Below, piece by piece: positions 1-8,235 of a DNA stretch of 64,000 bases. The DNA is from Bifidobacterium primatium (GTDB lineage: Bacteria; Actinomycetota; Actinomycetes; Actinomycetales; Bifidobacteriaceae). The stretch lies in the NCBI RefSeq assembly GCF_002802875.1, contig NZ_PEBI01000002.1, positions 385,353-449,352 of the forward strand, in the 5' to 3' direction. Under the pieces are notes generated by a model, which was given only the letters and a program-made list of their open reading frames with translations, did no database searches and was not told the origin of the DNA. Position numbers and translations under genes: made by a program. Position 1 is the stretch's first letter. Each line of letters starts with the position of its first letter.

Positions 1-1459
1 CATCCGGGTTGAAGAACGGCGGCTGCAGAATCGCGGCCGGGAACACGATCACGTTCATCGTCGGCTCGTAGTAGGCGTTCACCGTCTGCGGGTTCATCAG
101 CCACTCGTCCTTGTCGACCGGCTGACCGGCCTTGGCCAGCTGATAGCCGGCCTCGTAGCGCCAGGCGTTGCGCAGGTTCTCCACGAGGGAGAGATCGTCG
201 GAGACGCTCAGCGCGCCGTAGTCGCGCCAATGGTTCGTGTAGCCGATCTTCGGCGTGAACTTGGCAAGCTTCTCCAGCGCCTTGGCCTTGGTGTCCTCGC
301 CCAGCCAGTCACTGGCCGAGATGGAGGCGTGATACGCCTTGATGAGATTGCCGACCAGCTCCTCCATACGCTCCTTGGAGGATTCGGGGAAGTGACGGCG
401 CACATACTCGCGGCCGACGTCCTCGCCGCAGATGCCGTTGACCAGCGAGACCGCGCGCTTCCAACGGTCGCGCTGTTCGGTCGTGCCCGAAAGCACCTTG
501 CCGTAGAAGTCGAAGCTCGTCTTGTCGAAATCCTTGCTGAGGAAGCGGGCCCAACCGTTGAGCAGATGCACGCGGGCCCACAGCTTCAGGTCGTCGAGAT
601 CGGCCTCCCGCCAGAAGCGGTCGATGCCGGTGAGGAAGCTCGGCTCGTGCACGATGGTGTGCGCCAGCACCGTGGTCATGTCGATGGGCTGCATCGAGGC
701 GGCGGCCGTCACATCATATGCCTGCTGCCATGCCTCGGCCCACGCCTCGATGTCGAACGAGGAGAGCGTGGCCTTCAGCTGCTCGAAATCGGTGGGATTG
801 TAGGTCTTGTCCTCGTCTCGGGTGGCCACCACATCCCAGTGGTGCTTGGCGATGCGGGTCTCCACGTCAAGGAAGCGCTTCGCCTGCGTATCGGCCTCGT
901 CGCCCGTCTTCGCATAGCCGGCCAGACGCAGCAGGTTCGCGACCATGTCCACGTAGGCCTCGCGCACGGCGGCATAGCGCTCCTCGCGGTAGTACGCCTC
1001 ATCCGGCAGGCCGAGGCCGGCCTGCTCCACATGCGTGATGTTGCGTTCCGGATCACCTGGATTCGGGTACACCATGAATCCGATGAGATCTGGGCCGCCC
1101 GCCGGGTTCAGGGCGCCGAGCACGCGCGTCAGCGCGGCCTTGTCGTCGGCCGAGTCCACGGCTTCGAGATCGGGGCGGATGGGGTCCAGGCCGGCGGCGT
1201 CGATGGCGTCCTCGTCACGGAACGAACGGTAGAGGACGGCCGACTTGATGGCCGGGCTGTCCTCGTCCTCGAGGATGTCGCGAACGTCCTGTTCGGCGTT
1301 CTCGGCCAGCTTGTCGAACGCGCCGAAACGGGCGCGGTCCGCGGGAAGGATATACGTGTCGATCCACGGGCCGTTCACATAACGGAAGAAATCGTCGGAT
1401 GGCCTGGTGACGGAGGAGAACGAAGCCGGATCGATGCCGGAGATAAGCGTGTCTGTCAT
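1..1459 (-). CDS. pepO: M13 family metallopeptidase (PepO-like), C-terminal part outside window
   Basis: The visible 486 N-terminal residues match the neprilysin/PepO family of zinc endopeptidases, which cut short peptides. The start at 1459 gives MTDTLISGIDPASFSSVTRP, followed by the family's typical DDFFRYVNGPW segment. The visible part ends at NVIVFPAAILQPPFF, the strand just ahead of the zinc-binding HExxH helix, so the catalytic residues lie beyond the left edge. No signal peptide or membrane segment is visible, unlike animal neprilysins, so a cytoplasmic peptidase is likely. It is divergent from the methionine aminopeptidase gene, with a short shared promoter region. The family call is firm; the activity cannot be checked here. 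Confidence 0.9.
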   Translation of the reverse strand, partial: MTDTLISGIDPASFSSVTRPSDDFFRYVNGPWIDTYILPADRARFGAFDKLAENAEQDVRDILEDEDSPAIKSAVLYRSFRDEDAIDAAGLDPIRPDLEAVDSADDKAALTRVLGALNPAGGPDLIGFMVYPNPGDPERNITHVEQAGLGLPDEAYYREERYAAVREAYVDMVANLLRLAGYAKTGDEADTQAKRFLDVETRIAKHHWDVVATRDEDKTYNPTDFEQLKATLSSFDIEAWAEAWQQAYDVTAAASMQPIDMTTVLAHTIVHEPSFLTGIDRFWREADLDDLKLWARVHLLNGWARFLSKDFDKTSFDFYGKVLSGTTEQRDRWKRAVSLVNGICGEDVGREYVRRHFPESSKERMEELVGNLIKAYHASISASDWLGEDTKAKALEKLAKFTPKIGYTNHWRDYGALSVSDDLSLVENLRNAWRYEAGYQLAKAGQPVDKDEWLMNPQTVNAYYEPTMNVIVFPAAILQPPFFNPD

Positions 1460-1572
1460 ACGACCCAGATTAACGGCCGAACCATACTTCCGCCATCATA
1501 TTCCGCATCGGACGATATGGCATGACGTTGAAGTATGGTAGTGGGGAAACAATCGAAGAAAGCGAAGCAGAC

Positions 1573-2349
1573 GTGATCGAACTCAAAACCCCTCAGGAAA
1601 TCAAGGAAATGCGTCCCGCCGGCAAGTTCGTCGGATCCATCCTCAAGGATCTGAAGGCCATGACCAAGGTCGGCACCAACCTCCTCGAAATCGACGAATT
1701 CGTCAAGCAGCGCATCGAGGCGCGCAACGGCGCCGAATCCTGCTACGTGGACTACGCCCCCGACTTCGGCACCGGCCCGTTCGCGCATTACATCTGCACG
1801 TCCGTGAACGACGCCGTGCTGCACGGCGTCCCCTACGACTACAACCTCAAGGACGGCGACCTCATCTCCCTCGACCTCGCCATCAACGTCGACGGCTGGG
1901 TGGGCGACTCCGCCATCAGCTTCGTCGTCGGCAAGAACCAGGACCCCGAGGACCTGCGCCTCATCAAGTGCACCGAGGACGCGCTCGCCGCCGGCATCGC
2001 CCAGGCCAAGGCCGGCAACCGCCTCGGCGACATCTCCGCCGCCATCGGCGACATCGCGCGCTCGCAGGGCTACACCGTCAACCTCGAGTTCGGCGGCCAC
2101 GGCGTCGGCCACATCATGCACGGCGATCCGCATGTGCCCAACGACGGCAAGGCCCACCACGGCTACAAGCTGCGCCCCGGCCTGGTCATCGCCATCGAGC
2201 CGTGGTTCCTCAAGACCACCGACGAGATCTACCAGGATCCGAAGGACGGCTGGACGCTGCGATCCTCCGACGGCTCGCGCGGCGCTCACACCGAGCACAC
2301 CATCGCTATCACCGACGGCGAGCCCATCATCCTCACCGCTCGTGACTGA
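1573..2349 (+). CDS. map: Type I methionine aminopeptidase
   Basis: This enzyme removes the initiator methionine from nascent proteins in the cytoplasm. From the GTG at 1573 the product is 258 residues, the usual type I length. The five metal ligands are all recognisable: D101, D112, H176 (in GGHGVGH), E209 (in IEPW) and E241 (in HTEHT). An in-frame ATG at 1522 would add 17 residues (MTLKYGSGETIEESEAD) that do not look like the family, and a TATGGT -10-like element lies inside that stretch. The GTG start is therefore preferred, though this is not certain. The next gene is citrate synthase after a strong hairpin, so map is probably transcribed alone. Confidence 0.93.
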   Translation: MIELKTPQEIKEMRPAGKFVGSILKDLKAMTKVGTNLLEIDEFVKQRIEARNGAESCYVDYAPDFGTGPFAHYICTSVNDAVLHGVPYDYNLKDGDLISLDLAINVDGWVGDSAISFVVGKNQDPEDLRLIKCTEDALAAGIAQAKAGNRLGDISAAIGDIARSQGYTVNLEFGGHGVGHIMHGDPHVPNDGKAHHGYKLRPGLVIAIEPWFLKTTDEIYQDPKDGWTLRSSDGSRGAHTEHTIAITDGEPIILTARD

Positions 2350-2395
2350 GTAAGCCGACCGCACGGCCCACGCAGGTCGATCGAACGACCGCCTC

Positions 2396-2435
2396 GACGG
2401 CCCGGCAAGACGCGATACGCGTCGGCCGGGCCGTC
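2396..2435 (+). terminator. Hairpin terminator after map
   Basis: A perfect 11-bp stem (2396-2406 pairing with 2425-2435) encloses a second small hairpin (GACGCG/CGCGTC). It sits 47 bp after the map stop codon. There is no clear T-run, which is common in high-GC bacteria. Confidence 0.7.
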
Positions 2436-2542
2436 ATCGTATCCTCCGGAAATGAGCGAACGACGGCGTGCGGCATAATCATGCGGTAACCTGAGGCGAA
2501 TACTGTTCGACTACGTCGTGTAGCGATATCAAGGGAGGGAAT

Positions 2543-3832
2543 ATGTCAACAGCAAGGCTGGAGGTGGAATCCACCGCCTACGACCTGCCGGTGGTGAAGG
2601 CGACCAGCGGACCTGACGGCATCGTGGTATCGAGGCTGCGTAACGACGGATGGGTCACGCTCGACCCCGGATTCCTCACCACGGCACAGTGCGAGTCCAA
2701 GATCACGTTCATCGACGGCAACAACTCGGTGCTGCGCTACCGCGGCTACCCGATCCAGCAGCTGTGCGAGCACTCGAACTTCCTTGAAGTGGCATGGCTG
2801 CTCCAGCATGGCGAACTGCCGAACTCGGAGCAGTACACGAGATTCCGCGACGGCATCCTGCGCCGCACCGTCATCGGCGAGGACTTCCGCACGTTCCTCG
2901 GCACCTTCCCGCGCAACTCCCACCCCATGAGCGTACTCGCCTCCGCCGTGAACGCGCTCGCCGCCTACCATCCCGACACGGTCGACATCAACGACCCCGC
3001 CCAGCTCGACGCCGCCGCGGCGAACATCATGGCCAAGGTACGCACCATCGTCTCGCACATCTGGCGTCGCCGCCGTGACGAGCCGATGCTGTACCCGGAC
3101 TATCTGCGCGGCTACGTGGACGACTTCCTGCGCATGAGCTTCGCCGTGCCCTACACGCAGTTCGAATCCGACCCGCTCATGGTCGACGCGCTGGACAAGC
3201 TGCTCATCATCCACGCCGACCACGAGCAGAACTGCTCCACGTCGGTCGTGCGCATCGCCGGCTCCGCCCATGCGAACCTGTATTCCGCCGTGGCCGCCGG
3301 CATCAACGCGCTGTCCGGCCCGCTGCACGGCGGCGCCAACGAGGCCGTGCTGCGCCAGCTCGAGACGATTCGCGACTCCGGCAAGAGCGTCAAGGAGTTC
3401 GTGGAGGAGGCCAAGAAGGAGGGGCACCGCATCTCCGGCCTCGGCCATCGCGTCTACAAGTCGTACGATCCGCGCGCGGCCATCGCCAAGAAGTACCTCA
3501 AGCAGATCATGGAGCTGCGCGGCGACGCGTTCTCCGGCGAGCGCGACCTGCTCGACGTGGCGCTCGAGCTGGAGGACATCGCCCTGCACGACGACTACTT
3601 CGTCTCACGCCATCTCTACCCGAACGTGGACTTCTACACGGGGCTCATCTACCGGGCCATCGGCTTCGACAGGGAGATGTTCACCACGCTGTTCGCCCTT
3701 GGCCGCATCCCCGGCTGGATTGCCCAGTACCGCGAGATGCTCAACGACCCGGCCACGAAGATCGGCCGCCCGCGTCAGGTGTACACCGGCTCTCCCGAAC
3801 GCGATTTCGTGCCGATCGAGGATCGACGCTAA
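2543..3832 (+). CDS. gltA: Citrate synthase
   Basis: Condenses acetyl-CoA and oxaloacetate to citrate. The 429-residue product is normal for a type II bacterial citrate synthase. The catalytic triad is visible: H262 in PLHGGANEAV, H302 in GLGHRVYKSYDPRA and D363 in VDFYTG. A strong ribosome binding site (AGGGAGGGA) precedes the ATG. It is flanked by hairpins on both sides, so it is probably a single-gene unit. In bifidobacteria, which have an incomplete TCA cycle, the likely role is the branch that makes 2-oxoglutarate and glutamate. That would also supply the amino acceptor used by the aminotransferase at 17214-18548 (inference). Confidence 0.96.
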   Translation: MSTARLEVESTAYDLPVVKATSGPDGIVVSRLRNDGWVTLDPGFLTTAQCESKITFIDGNNSVLRYRGYPIQQLCEHSNFLEVAWLLQHGELPNSEQYTRFRDGILRRTVIGEDFRTFLGTFPRNSHPMSVLASAVNALAAYHPDTVDINDPAQLDAAAANIMAKVRTIVSHIWRRRRDEPMLYPDYLRGYVDDFLRMSFAVPYTQFESDPLMVDALDKLLIIHADHEQNCSTSVVRIAGSAHANLYSAVAAGINALSGPLHGGANEAVLRQLETIRDSGKSVKEFVEEAKKEGHRISGLGHRVYKSYDPRAAIAKKYLKQIMELRGDAFSGERDLLDVALELEDIALHDDYFVSRHLYPNVDFYTGLIYRAIGFDREMFTTLFALGRIPGWIAQYREMLNDPATKIGRPRQVYTGSPERDFVPIEDRR

Positions 3833-3833
3833 A

Positions 3834-3912
3834 AACAAACCCTCACAACTTGTGGTTTCACCTTGGGAAAATCGTATTTTCCGGGCGAAAACCCGAGTTG
3901 TGAGGGTTTGTT
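3834..3912. terminator. Long inverted repeat between convergent genes, likely bidirectional terminator
   Basis: Two 17-nt arms (3834-3850 and 3896-3912, AACAAACCCTCACAACT and its complement) pair perfectly. Inside the loop is a second hairpin, GGAAAAT/ATTTTCC. It fills the whole 83-bp gap between gltA and the deacetylase gene, which converge here. The size and nested form are larger than needed for simple termination; compare 29653-29702 and 48159-48232. Confidence 0.75.
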
Positions 3913-3915
3913 GCT

Positions 3916-5307
3916 TTACCACTGCTCGGCGTAGTTGGTGGAGGGCTTCCAGGGTTCGCCAGGCTTGACGACCTGGTCCTGCGAATAGTAGACGTATCCG
4001 GGCTTCGGCCGCTCTCCCAGCAGCTGCGGCACGCTCACCAGCGTGTACCCCTTGGCCTGAAGGTCGGTGATGATGCGTTCGGTGGCCTTCGCCGTGCTGC
4101 CCTGCAGATCATGCAGCAGGATGATGTCGCCCGGCTTGGCCCATTCGAGCACGGCGTCATGCACGCCGTCGGCGTCCTTCTCCCAGTCGTATCCCATGAC
4201 GTTGAAGTTGATGATCGACGAGTTCATGACCGCGGCCTGGTCGCGTACGTCGTTGCTCCATTCGCTGTAGGGAGGACGAATCATCGACGGATAGGTGCCG
4301 ACGGCCTTCTTCACCGCGGTGCTGGTATCCGTCAGCTGTTTGACCACGTCGGCCTTGCTCAGCGTCTGCAGGTGCGGATGGTTCCACGAATGGTTTTCGA
4401 TCGGGTATCCGGCCTCGGCGAGCTGCTTGAGCATGGGCGTGGTCGTGCCGGTGATGTGCTCGCCGACCGAGAAGAACGTGGCGGTGGCCTTGGTCTTCTT
4501 CAGTGCTTCGATTACGGGCGGCGTATTGGTCGCGTCGGGTCCGTCGTCGAACGTCAACGCCACGCACTGGACCTTTTTGCAATCCACGCCCAGCTTGGCG
4601 ATGTTCGACGCGGTGACGGCGTCCATGGCGGCGTTCAGCTGGTCGATGGATTGCTGGTAGACGGTGCCGTCGGTGATGATGTCGTTGCCGTTGAGCTGAC
4701 CGTCCGCGGTCCTGATGAGCTGCTGGAGCTTGGTGCGTGTGGATTCGTCGCTCACCTGGTCCTTGGTCTGGGCGAGCAGCCCCTGCGACTGCGAGACCGC
4801 TGCGGTGAGCGTGAAGCGTACGGTCTCGTTGGTCTTGTTCGCGACGTTCTGCCGCACGCTGCGTATGCCGGAGGTGATGGCGGTCGTCTGCTTTTTCGCA
4901 TCGTCTGCGGCGGAATTCAGCTTCCGTGTTTTTGCGTCGAGTTCGTCGGCGGACAGCGTCTCCGCGCATCGGTAGCCGTCTCCGGAATCCACGGCGGACA
5001 CCAGTTTTCCGGCCTTGGCCACAGTGGTCTGCAATGAGGCGAGCACGGACGGATCCTCAAGCGTGGATGCCTGCACCGTGGTGCTCGTCTTGGCGTCCTT
5101 CACCGCATTATCAAGCCGTTCCGTGGCACTGGTCAGTGTCGTGCGGGCTGTGGAGCACTGATTCAGCGCCTGTGTATGTCGATTATGGCGAGTGAATGCC
5201 ACACCGCCCGAGACCGCGATGGCGGCCACCATCGCAACGACGATAAGGATGACCAGCGGACGTCTCGAATGTCTTCTCGCGAGGTCGCTTGCGGAATGTT
5301 TTGCCAT
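3916..5307 (-). CDS. Membrane-anchored polysaccharide deacetylase (NodB domain)
   Basis: A predicted cell-surface deacetylase acting on peptidoglycan or another N-acetylated glycan. The start at 5307 (MAKHSASDLARR) has AAGGA upstream; a longer in-frame extension to 5370 lacks support. The order is: short basic cytoplasmic tail, one membrane segment at about residues 17-39, an alpha-helical, Thr/Lys-rich external linker to about residue 245, then the NodB domain. Metal-binding motifs are TFDDGPD near residue 252, HSWNHPH, and RPPYSEW; the last strand carries PGDIILLHDL. It is convergent with gltA. Length (463 residues) and layout resemble the PgdA-type anchored deacetylases that protect against lysozyme; the actual substrate is unknown. 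Confidence 0.88.
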   Translation of the reverse strand: MAKHSASDLARRHSRRPLVILIVVAMVAAIAVSGGVAFTRHNRHTQALNQCSTARTTLTSATERLDNAVKDAKTSTTVQASTLEDPSVLASLQTTVAKAGKLVSAVDSGDGYRCAETLSADELDAKTRKLNSAADDAKKQTTAITSGIRSVRQNVANKTNETVRFTLTAAVSQSQGLLAQTKDQVSDESTRTKLQQLIRTADGQLNGNDIITDGTVYQQSIDQLNAAMDAVTASNIAKLGVDCKKVQCVALTFDDGPDATNTPPVIEALKKTKATATFFSVGEHITGTTTPMLKQLAEAGYPIENHSWNHPHLQTLSKADVVKQLTDTSTAVKKAVGTYPSMIRPPYSEWSNDVRDQAAVMNSSIINFNVMGYDWEKDADGVHDAVLEWAKPGDIILLHDLQGSTAKATERIITDLQAKGYTLVSVPQLLGERPKPGYVYYSQDQVVKPGEPWKPSTNYAEQW

Positions 5308-5438
5308 GATGCGTGTTTCCTTCGTCTCTTCCTCATGTCGTTGGATATGAAAACTGTAACGCACCGGCATCCCTGCGATCTGTGTCGAAGGACTTCCGTG
5401 GGCTTTGCTATCATTGCCAAGTTGCCTATTGGCGACGT

Positions 5439-5512
5439 GGGGCCTTAGCTCAGTCGGTTAGAGCAGCGGACTCATAATCCGTCGGTCCAGGGTTCAAGCC
5501 CCTGAGGCCCCA
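5439..5512 (+). tRNA. tRNA with CAT anticodon (Met, or Ile2 after lysidine modification)
   Basis: A 74-nt cloverleaf: acceptor GGGGCCT/AGGCCCC, D arm GCTC/GAGC, anticodon arm GCGGA-CTCATAA-TCCGT, and T arm CAGGG-TTCAAGC-CCCTG. The discriminator base is A and CCA is not encoded. It lacks the three G-C pairs below the anticodon loop typical of initiator tRNA, so it is an elongator Met or an Ile2 tRNA. The body resembles Ile2 tRNAs, but sequence alone does not settle this. Confidence 0.93.
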
Positions 5513-5527
5513 CTTCCTGTTTTTCGT

Positions 5528-6976
5528 TTATTTTCCGTTGTCCGCCGTCGAATCGCCGTAGATGGCGCGGCTGTTCACGCGGAACCAGATGATGGACACC
5601 GCCATGACCGCCGCGTAGACAAGCAGTAGATTCGTATAGTTCGAGGCCGCGCCGCTCGCGCCGATGAGATTCGTCACCGGATTGCCGCCGGCGAGGGAGT
5701 TCGTGGCGATGGGCGTGCCGAAGATGGCGATGCCGATGGAGCCTGCGCCCTGCATGGCCAGATCGTTCATGCCGACGCCGCGGCCTGACTGTTCGGCCGG
5801 CAGCGTGCCCAGCACGGTGTCGACGGTGGGGGAGTAGAGCATGGCCATGCCGCCGTAGAACAGGGCGATGCATGCGGTCAGCGCCACGGGGCCGGCGAGC
5901 ACGCACAATGCGGCGCTGAGCGATCCGAGGAACATGAGCGAGGCGCCGAGCGTGATCGTCGTCCTCCTGCCGAGACGCCCGACGATGGCGCCCGACGACG
6001 TGCCGCTGATGGTGGCGATGATCAGCGCCGGCAGCAGCACGAGCGAGACCTGCGCGCTGGTCATGCCGTATACGTTCGCGCCGAGGGCGTTGAACAGCGG
6101 AGTGATGGAGAAGTTGGTGAAGTAGAAGAGGAACATCAGGGCCACGGCCTTCCACCAGCGGGTGTTGCGGAAGAACTCCGGGGTGATGAACGGGTCGCGG
6201 GCGCGCTTGATGTACACGGCGAACACGACGAATGTGGCGATGGCGCCGGCGAGCAGCGGCCAGTACAGGTCGGAGAAGAACAGCGTGAGCTGCAGCACGG
6301 CGAGCGCGAAGATGATGAATCCGGGAACGTCCACATGCGTGGCCCTGCCCGTAGTGTGCGGCAGGTCGGCGAGCAGCATCGGCACCACGATAAGCGATGC
6401 CATGGGGATGAGGAACAGGTACGACCAGTCGATGGCGCTGAAGACCCCGCCGCATACCACGCCGATGGCGGTGGCGAGCTGGTAGGCCGCGGTGAACATG
6501 CCGAAGTACAGCAGTTTCTTGCCGGCATGGAGGTATCGGGCCACGATGACGAGGTATACGGAGCCGGCGGCCTGGAATCCGGCGGTCTGGATGGCGCGGA
6601 ATATGATGATCTCCAGCAGGCTGCCGTGCAGTATGAAGCCGAGGATGGAGCCGGTCCACAGCAGCACGAGGCCGAACATGGTCATGCGTTTGAGCGAGGC
6701 GAAGTCGCACAGCGAACCGTAGACGAAGCATACGATGCCGAGGACGACTCCGGGCACGGCGGTGATGAGCGAGGCCTGTCCGGCGGCGCCGACGTCGCTG
6801 CCGACCTGCTGGAAGACGAGGTTGAACGCCTGCAGGCACAGGGTGCCCAGCATGTAGATGAACAGCAGGGGAATGAGGGTCTTGCGTGCCTTGGCGGCGA
6901 CGGTGTCGGACGATGTGGCGGCGGATGATTCGACGGATGCGGTCGTGTCTGTCGTGCTCTGTGGCCGATTGCTCAT
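5528..6976 (-). CDS. MFS transporter, 14-helix drug-exporter type
   Basis: A 482-residue integral membrane protein with a polar Ser/Thr-rich N-terminal tail of about 30 residues, then roughly 14 hydrophobic segments. It fits the DHA2-like branch of the major facilitator superfamily (proton-coupled export). Family-like loops include RAIQTAGFQAAGS and GRLGRRTTITLG. The start is placed at 6976 (MSNRPQSTTDTT), because longer in-frame extensions are Arg/Pro-rich shadow sequence. The stop lies 15 bp from the tRNA 3' end, in convergent orientation. No regulator gene is adjacent, and the substrate cannot be told from sequence. Confidence 0.82.
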   Translation of the reverse strand: MSNRPQSTTDTTASVESSAATSSDTVAAKARKTLIPLLFIYMLGTLCLQAFNLVFQQVGSDVGAAGQASLITAVPGVVLGIVCFVYGSLCDFASLKRMTMFGLVLLWTGSILGFILHGSLLEIIIFRAIQTAGFQAAGSVYLVIVARYLHAGKKLLYFGMFTAAYQLATAIGVVCGGVFSAIDWSYLFLIPMASLIVVPMLLADLPHTTGRATHVDVPGFIIFALAVLQLTLFFSDLYWPLLAGAIATFVVFAVYIKRARDPFITPEFFRNTRWWKAVALMFLFYFTNFSITPLFNALGANVYGMTSAQVSLVLLPALIIATISGTSSGAIVGRLGRRTTITLGASLMFLGSLSAALCVLAGPVALTACIALFYGGMAMLYSPTVDTVLGTLPAEQSGRGVGMNDLAMQGAGSIGIAIFGTPIATNSLAGGNPVTNLIGASGAASNYTNLLLVYAAVMAVSIIWFRVNSRAIYGDSTADNGK

Positions 6977-7205
6977 GACGAGTCCTACCTTCGTTGGCGA
7001 TACGCATGGCGCGTATGTGGAGTCTCTTGGGTAATCGGCTCGTACATTTTTATGCGGAGGAGCCGGAGGACCGCAGTTACCAGTGTAGTGGCAGGGATGC
7101 CGAACGCGGGAACATGCTGCACCGCACCGCGTATCGTGCCCGCGTTCGGGTTTCGTGGCGATTGCCGTCCGCGGCAGTGAACGCTCGGACGGCAATCGAA
7201 AACGA

Positions 7206-7240
7206 ATTGACTCCCCGGCTTTCAAGGTCAGGGAGTCAAT
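7206..7240 (-). terminator. Terminator of the nucleoside hydrolase operon
   Basis: Read on the minus strand, a 10-bp perfect stem ATTGACTCCC/GGGAGTCAAT is followed by TCGTTTTCG. It lies just past the stop of the nucleoside hydrolase gene. Confidence 0.75.
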
Positions 7241-7251
7241 CCGTCTGTTTA

Positions 7252-8205
7252 TCAGGCCTTGGCGAGTCCGGTGATGCGGTTCATGAACTCGTCGAGGAAC
7301 CTGGGCACATCGACCCCGACGGCGACCTTCATGGTCTTGACCGGGTCGTTGAGCCGTTCGTTGTCGCCGATGGTGCGGCCGCGGGTCGGGCCGTCGACAT
7401 CGACCTGCATGTTGATGTCGAGCGTGGTCACCAGGCTCGGGTCCACGGCCACGCCCACGGCAAGCGGGTCGTGCAGGCCGCAGCCGCCGAGATGCGGCGA
7501 CGTGGTCTCGTAGGCCTTGATGTAGTAGTCGGTCATGTCGGCGAGGAATCGTCCGGCCGGCGTGCCGAGGTCGCGCCAGCGCTGCGTCTCCTTGTAGGTG
7601 AGCAGCGTCTGCAGCGTGACGTCGAGGCCGATCATCGTGGCCGGCGCGCCGGAGCGGAACAGCTGGTTCGCCGCGTCCGGGTCCTGCGAGATGTTCGCCT
7701 CGCTCCACGCGGAGACATTGCCGCAGACGGTGAGCGCACCGCCCATGAGCACGATGCCGCCGATCTCGTCCTTGATCTCGGGCGCCTTGTCCAGCGCTGC
7801 GGCGATGTTGGTCATCGGGCCGGTCGGCACGTAGACGAGGTCCTTGCCGTAGGTCTTCACCGCGTCGATGATGAAGTCGACGGCGGATTCGGTCTCCGGC
7901 TCGCGGTTCGAATCGGGGATGTCGACGTCGCCGATGCCGTTGGCTCCGTGGATGAACGCGGAGACCGGCTGCACTTCGAACGAGTCCTTGGTGCTGGCAT
8001 GCGGCAGGCCCTTGTACACCTTCACCTCGGGGTGTCCGAACAGGTCGGTGACCGCCAGGGCGTTGCGCACGCCCTGTTCGAGCAGCACGTTGCCGTAGGT
8101 GCCGGTGATGCCGATGAGTTCGACCTCCGGGCTGCCCAGCGCATAGGCGGTGGCGAGGGTGTCGTCGATGCCGGTGTCGAGATCGAGGATGAGCTTCTTG
8201 GTCAT
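7252..8205 (-). CDS. Inosine-uridine preferring nucleoside hydrolase
   Basis: Hydrolyses ribonucleosides to free base and ribose in the cytoplasm. The 317-residue length is normal for the IUNH family. The N-terminal calcium-binding signature LDLDTGIDDTLA is intact, and family-typical segments VYVPTGPMTNIA and ADRFLN-like DPLAVGVAVDP follow. AAGGGG precedes the ATG. It lies 30 bp downstream of the nucleoside transporter gene and is followed by a terminator, so the two form the end of a salvage operon. Base preference (purine versus pyrimidine) cannot be told. Confidence 0.92.
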   Translation of the reverse strand: MTKKLILDLDTGIDDTLATAYALGSPEVELIGITGTYGNVLLEQGVRNALAVTDLFGHPEVKVYKGLPHASTKDSFEVQPVSAFIHGANGIGDVDIPDSNREPETESAVDFIIDAVKTYGKDLVYVPTGPMTNIAAALDKAPEIKDEIGGIVLMGGALTVCGNVSAWSEANISQDPDAANQLFRSGAPATMIGLDVTLQTLLTYKETQRWRDLGTPAGRFLADMTDYYIKAYETTSPHLGGCGLHDPLAVGVAVDPSLVTTLDINMQVDVDGPTRGRTIGDNERLNDPVKTMKVAVGVDVPRFLDEFMNRITGLAKA

Positions 8206-8235
8206 GGAATGCCCCTTACGTGGATTGTCTGCGGA

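Noticed and set aside
230..1525. Long plus-strand reading frame (431 codons)
   Set aside because: Antisense shadow of the M13 peptidase gene with no family-like sequence; GC-rich codon third positions create such frames.
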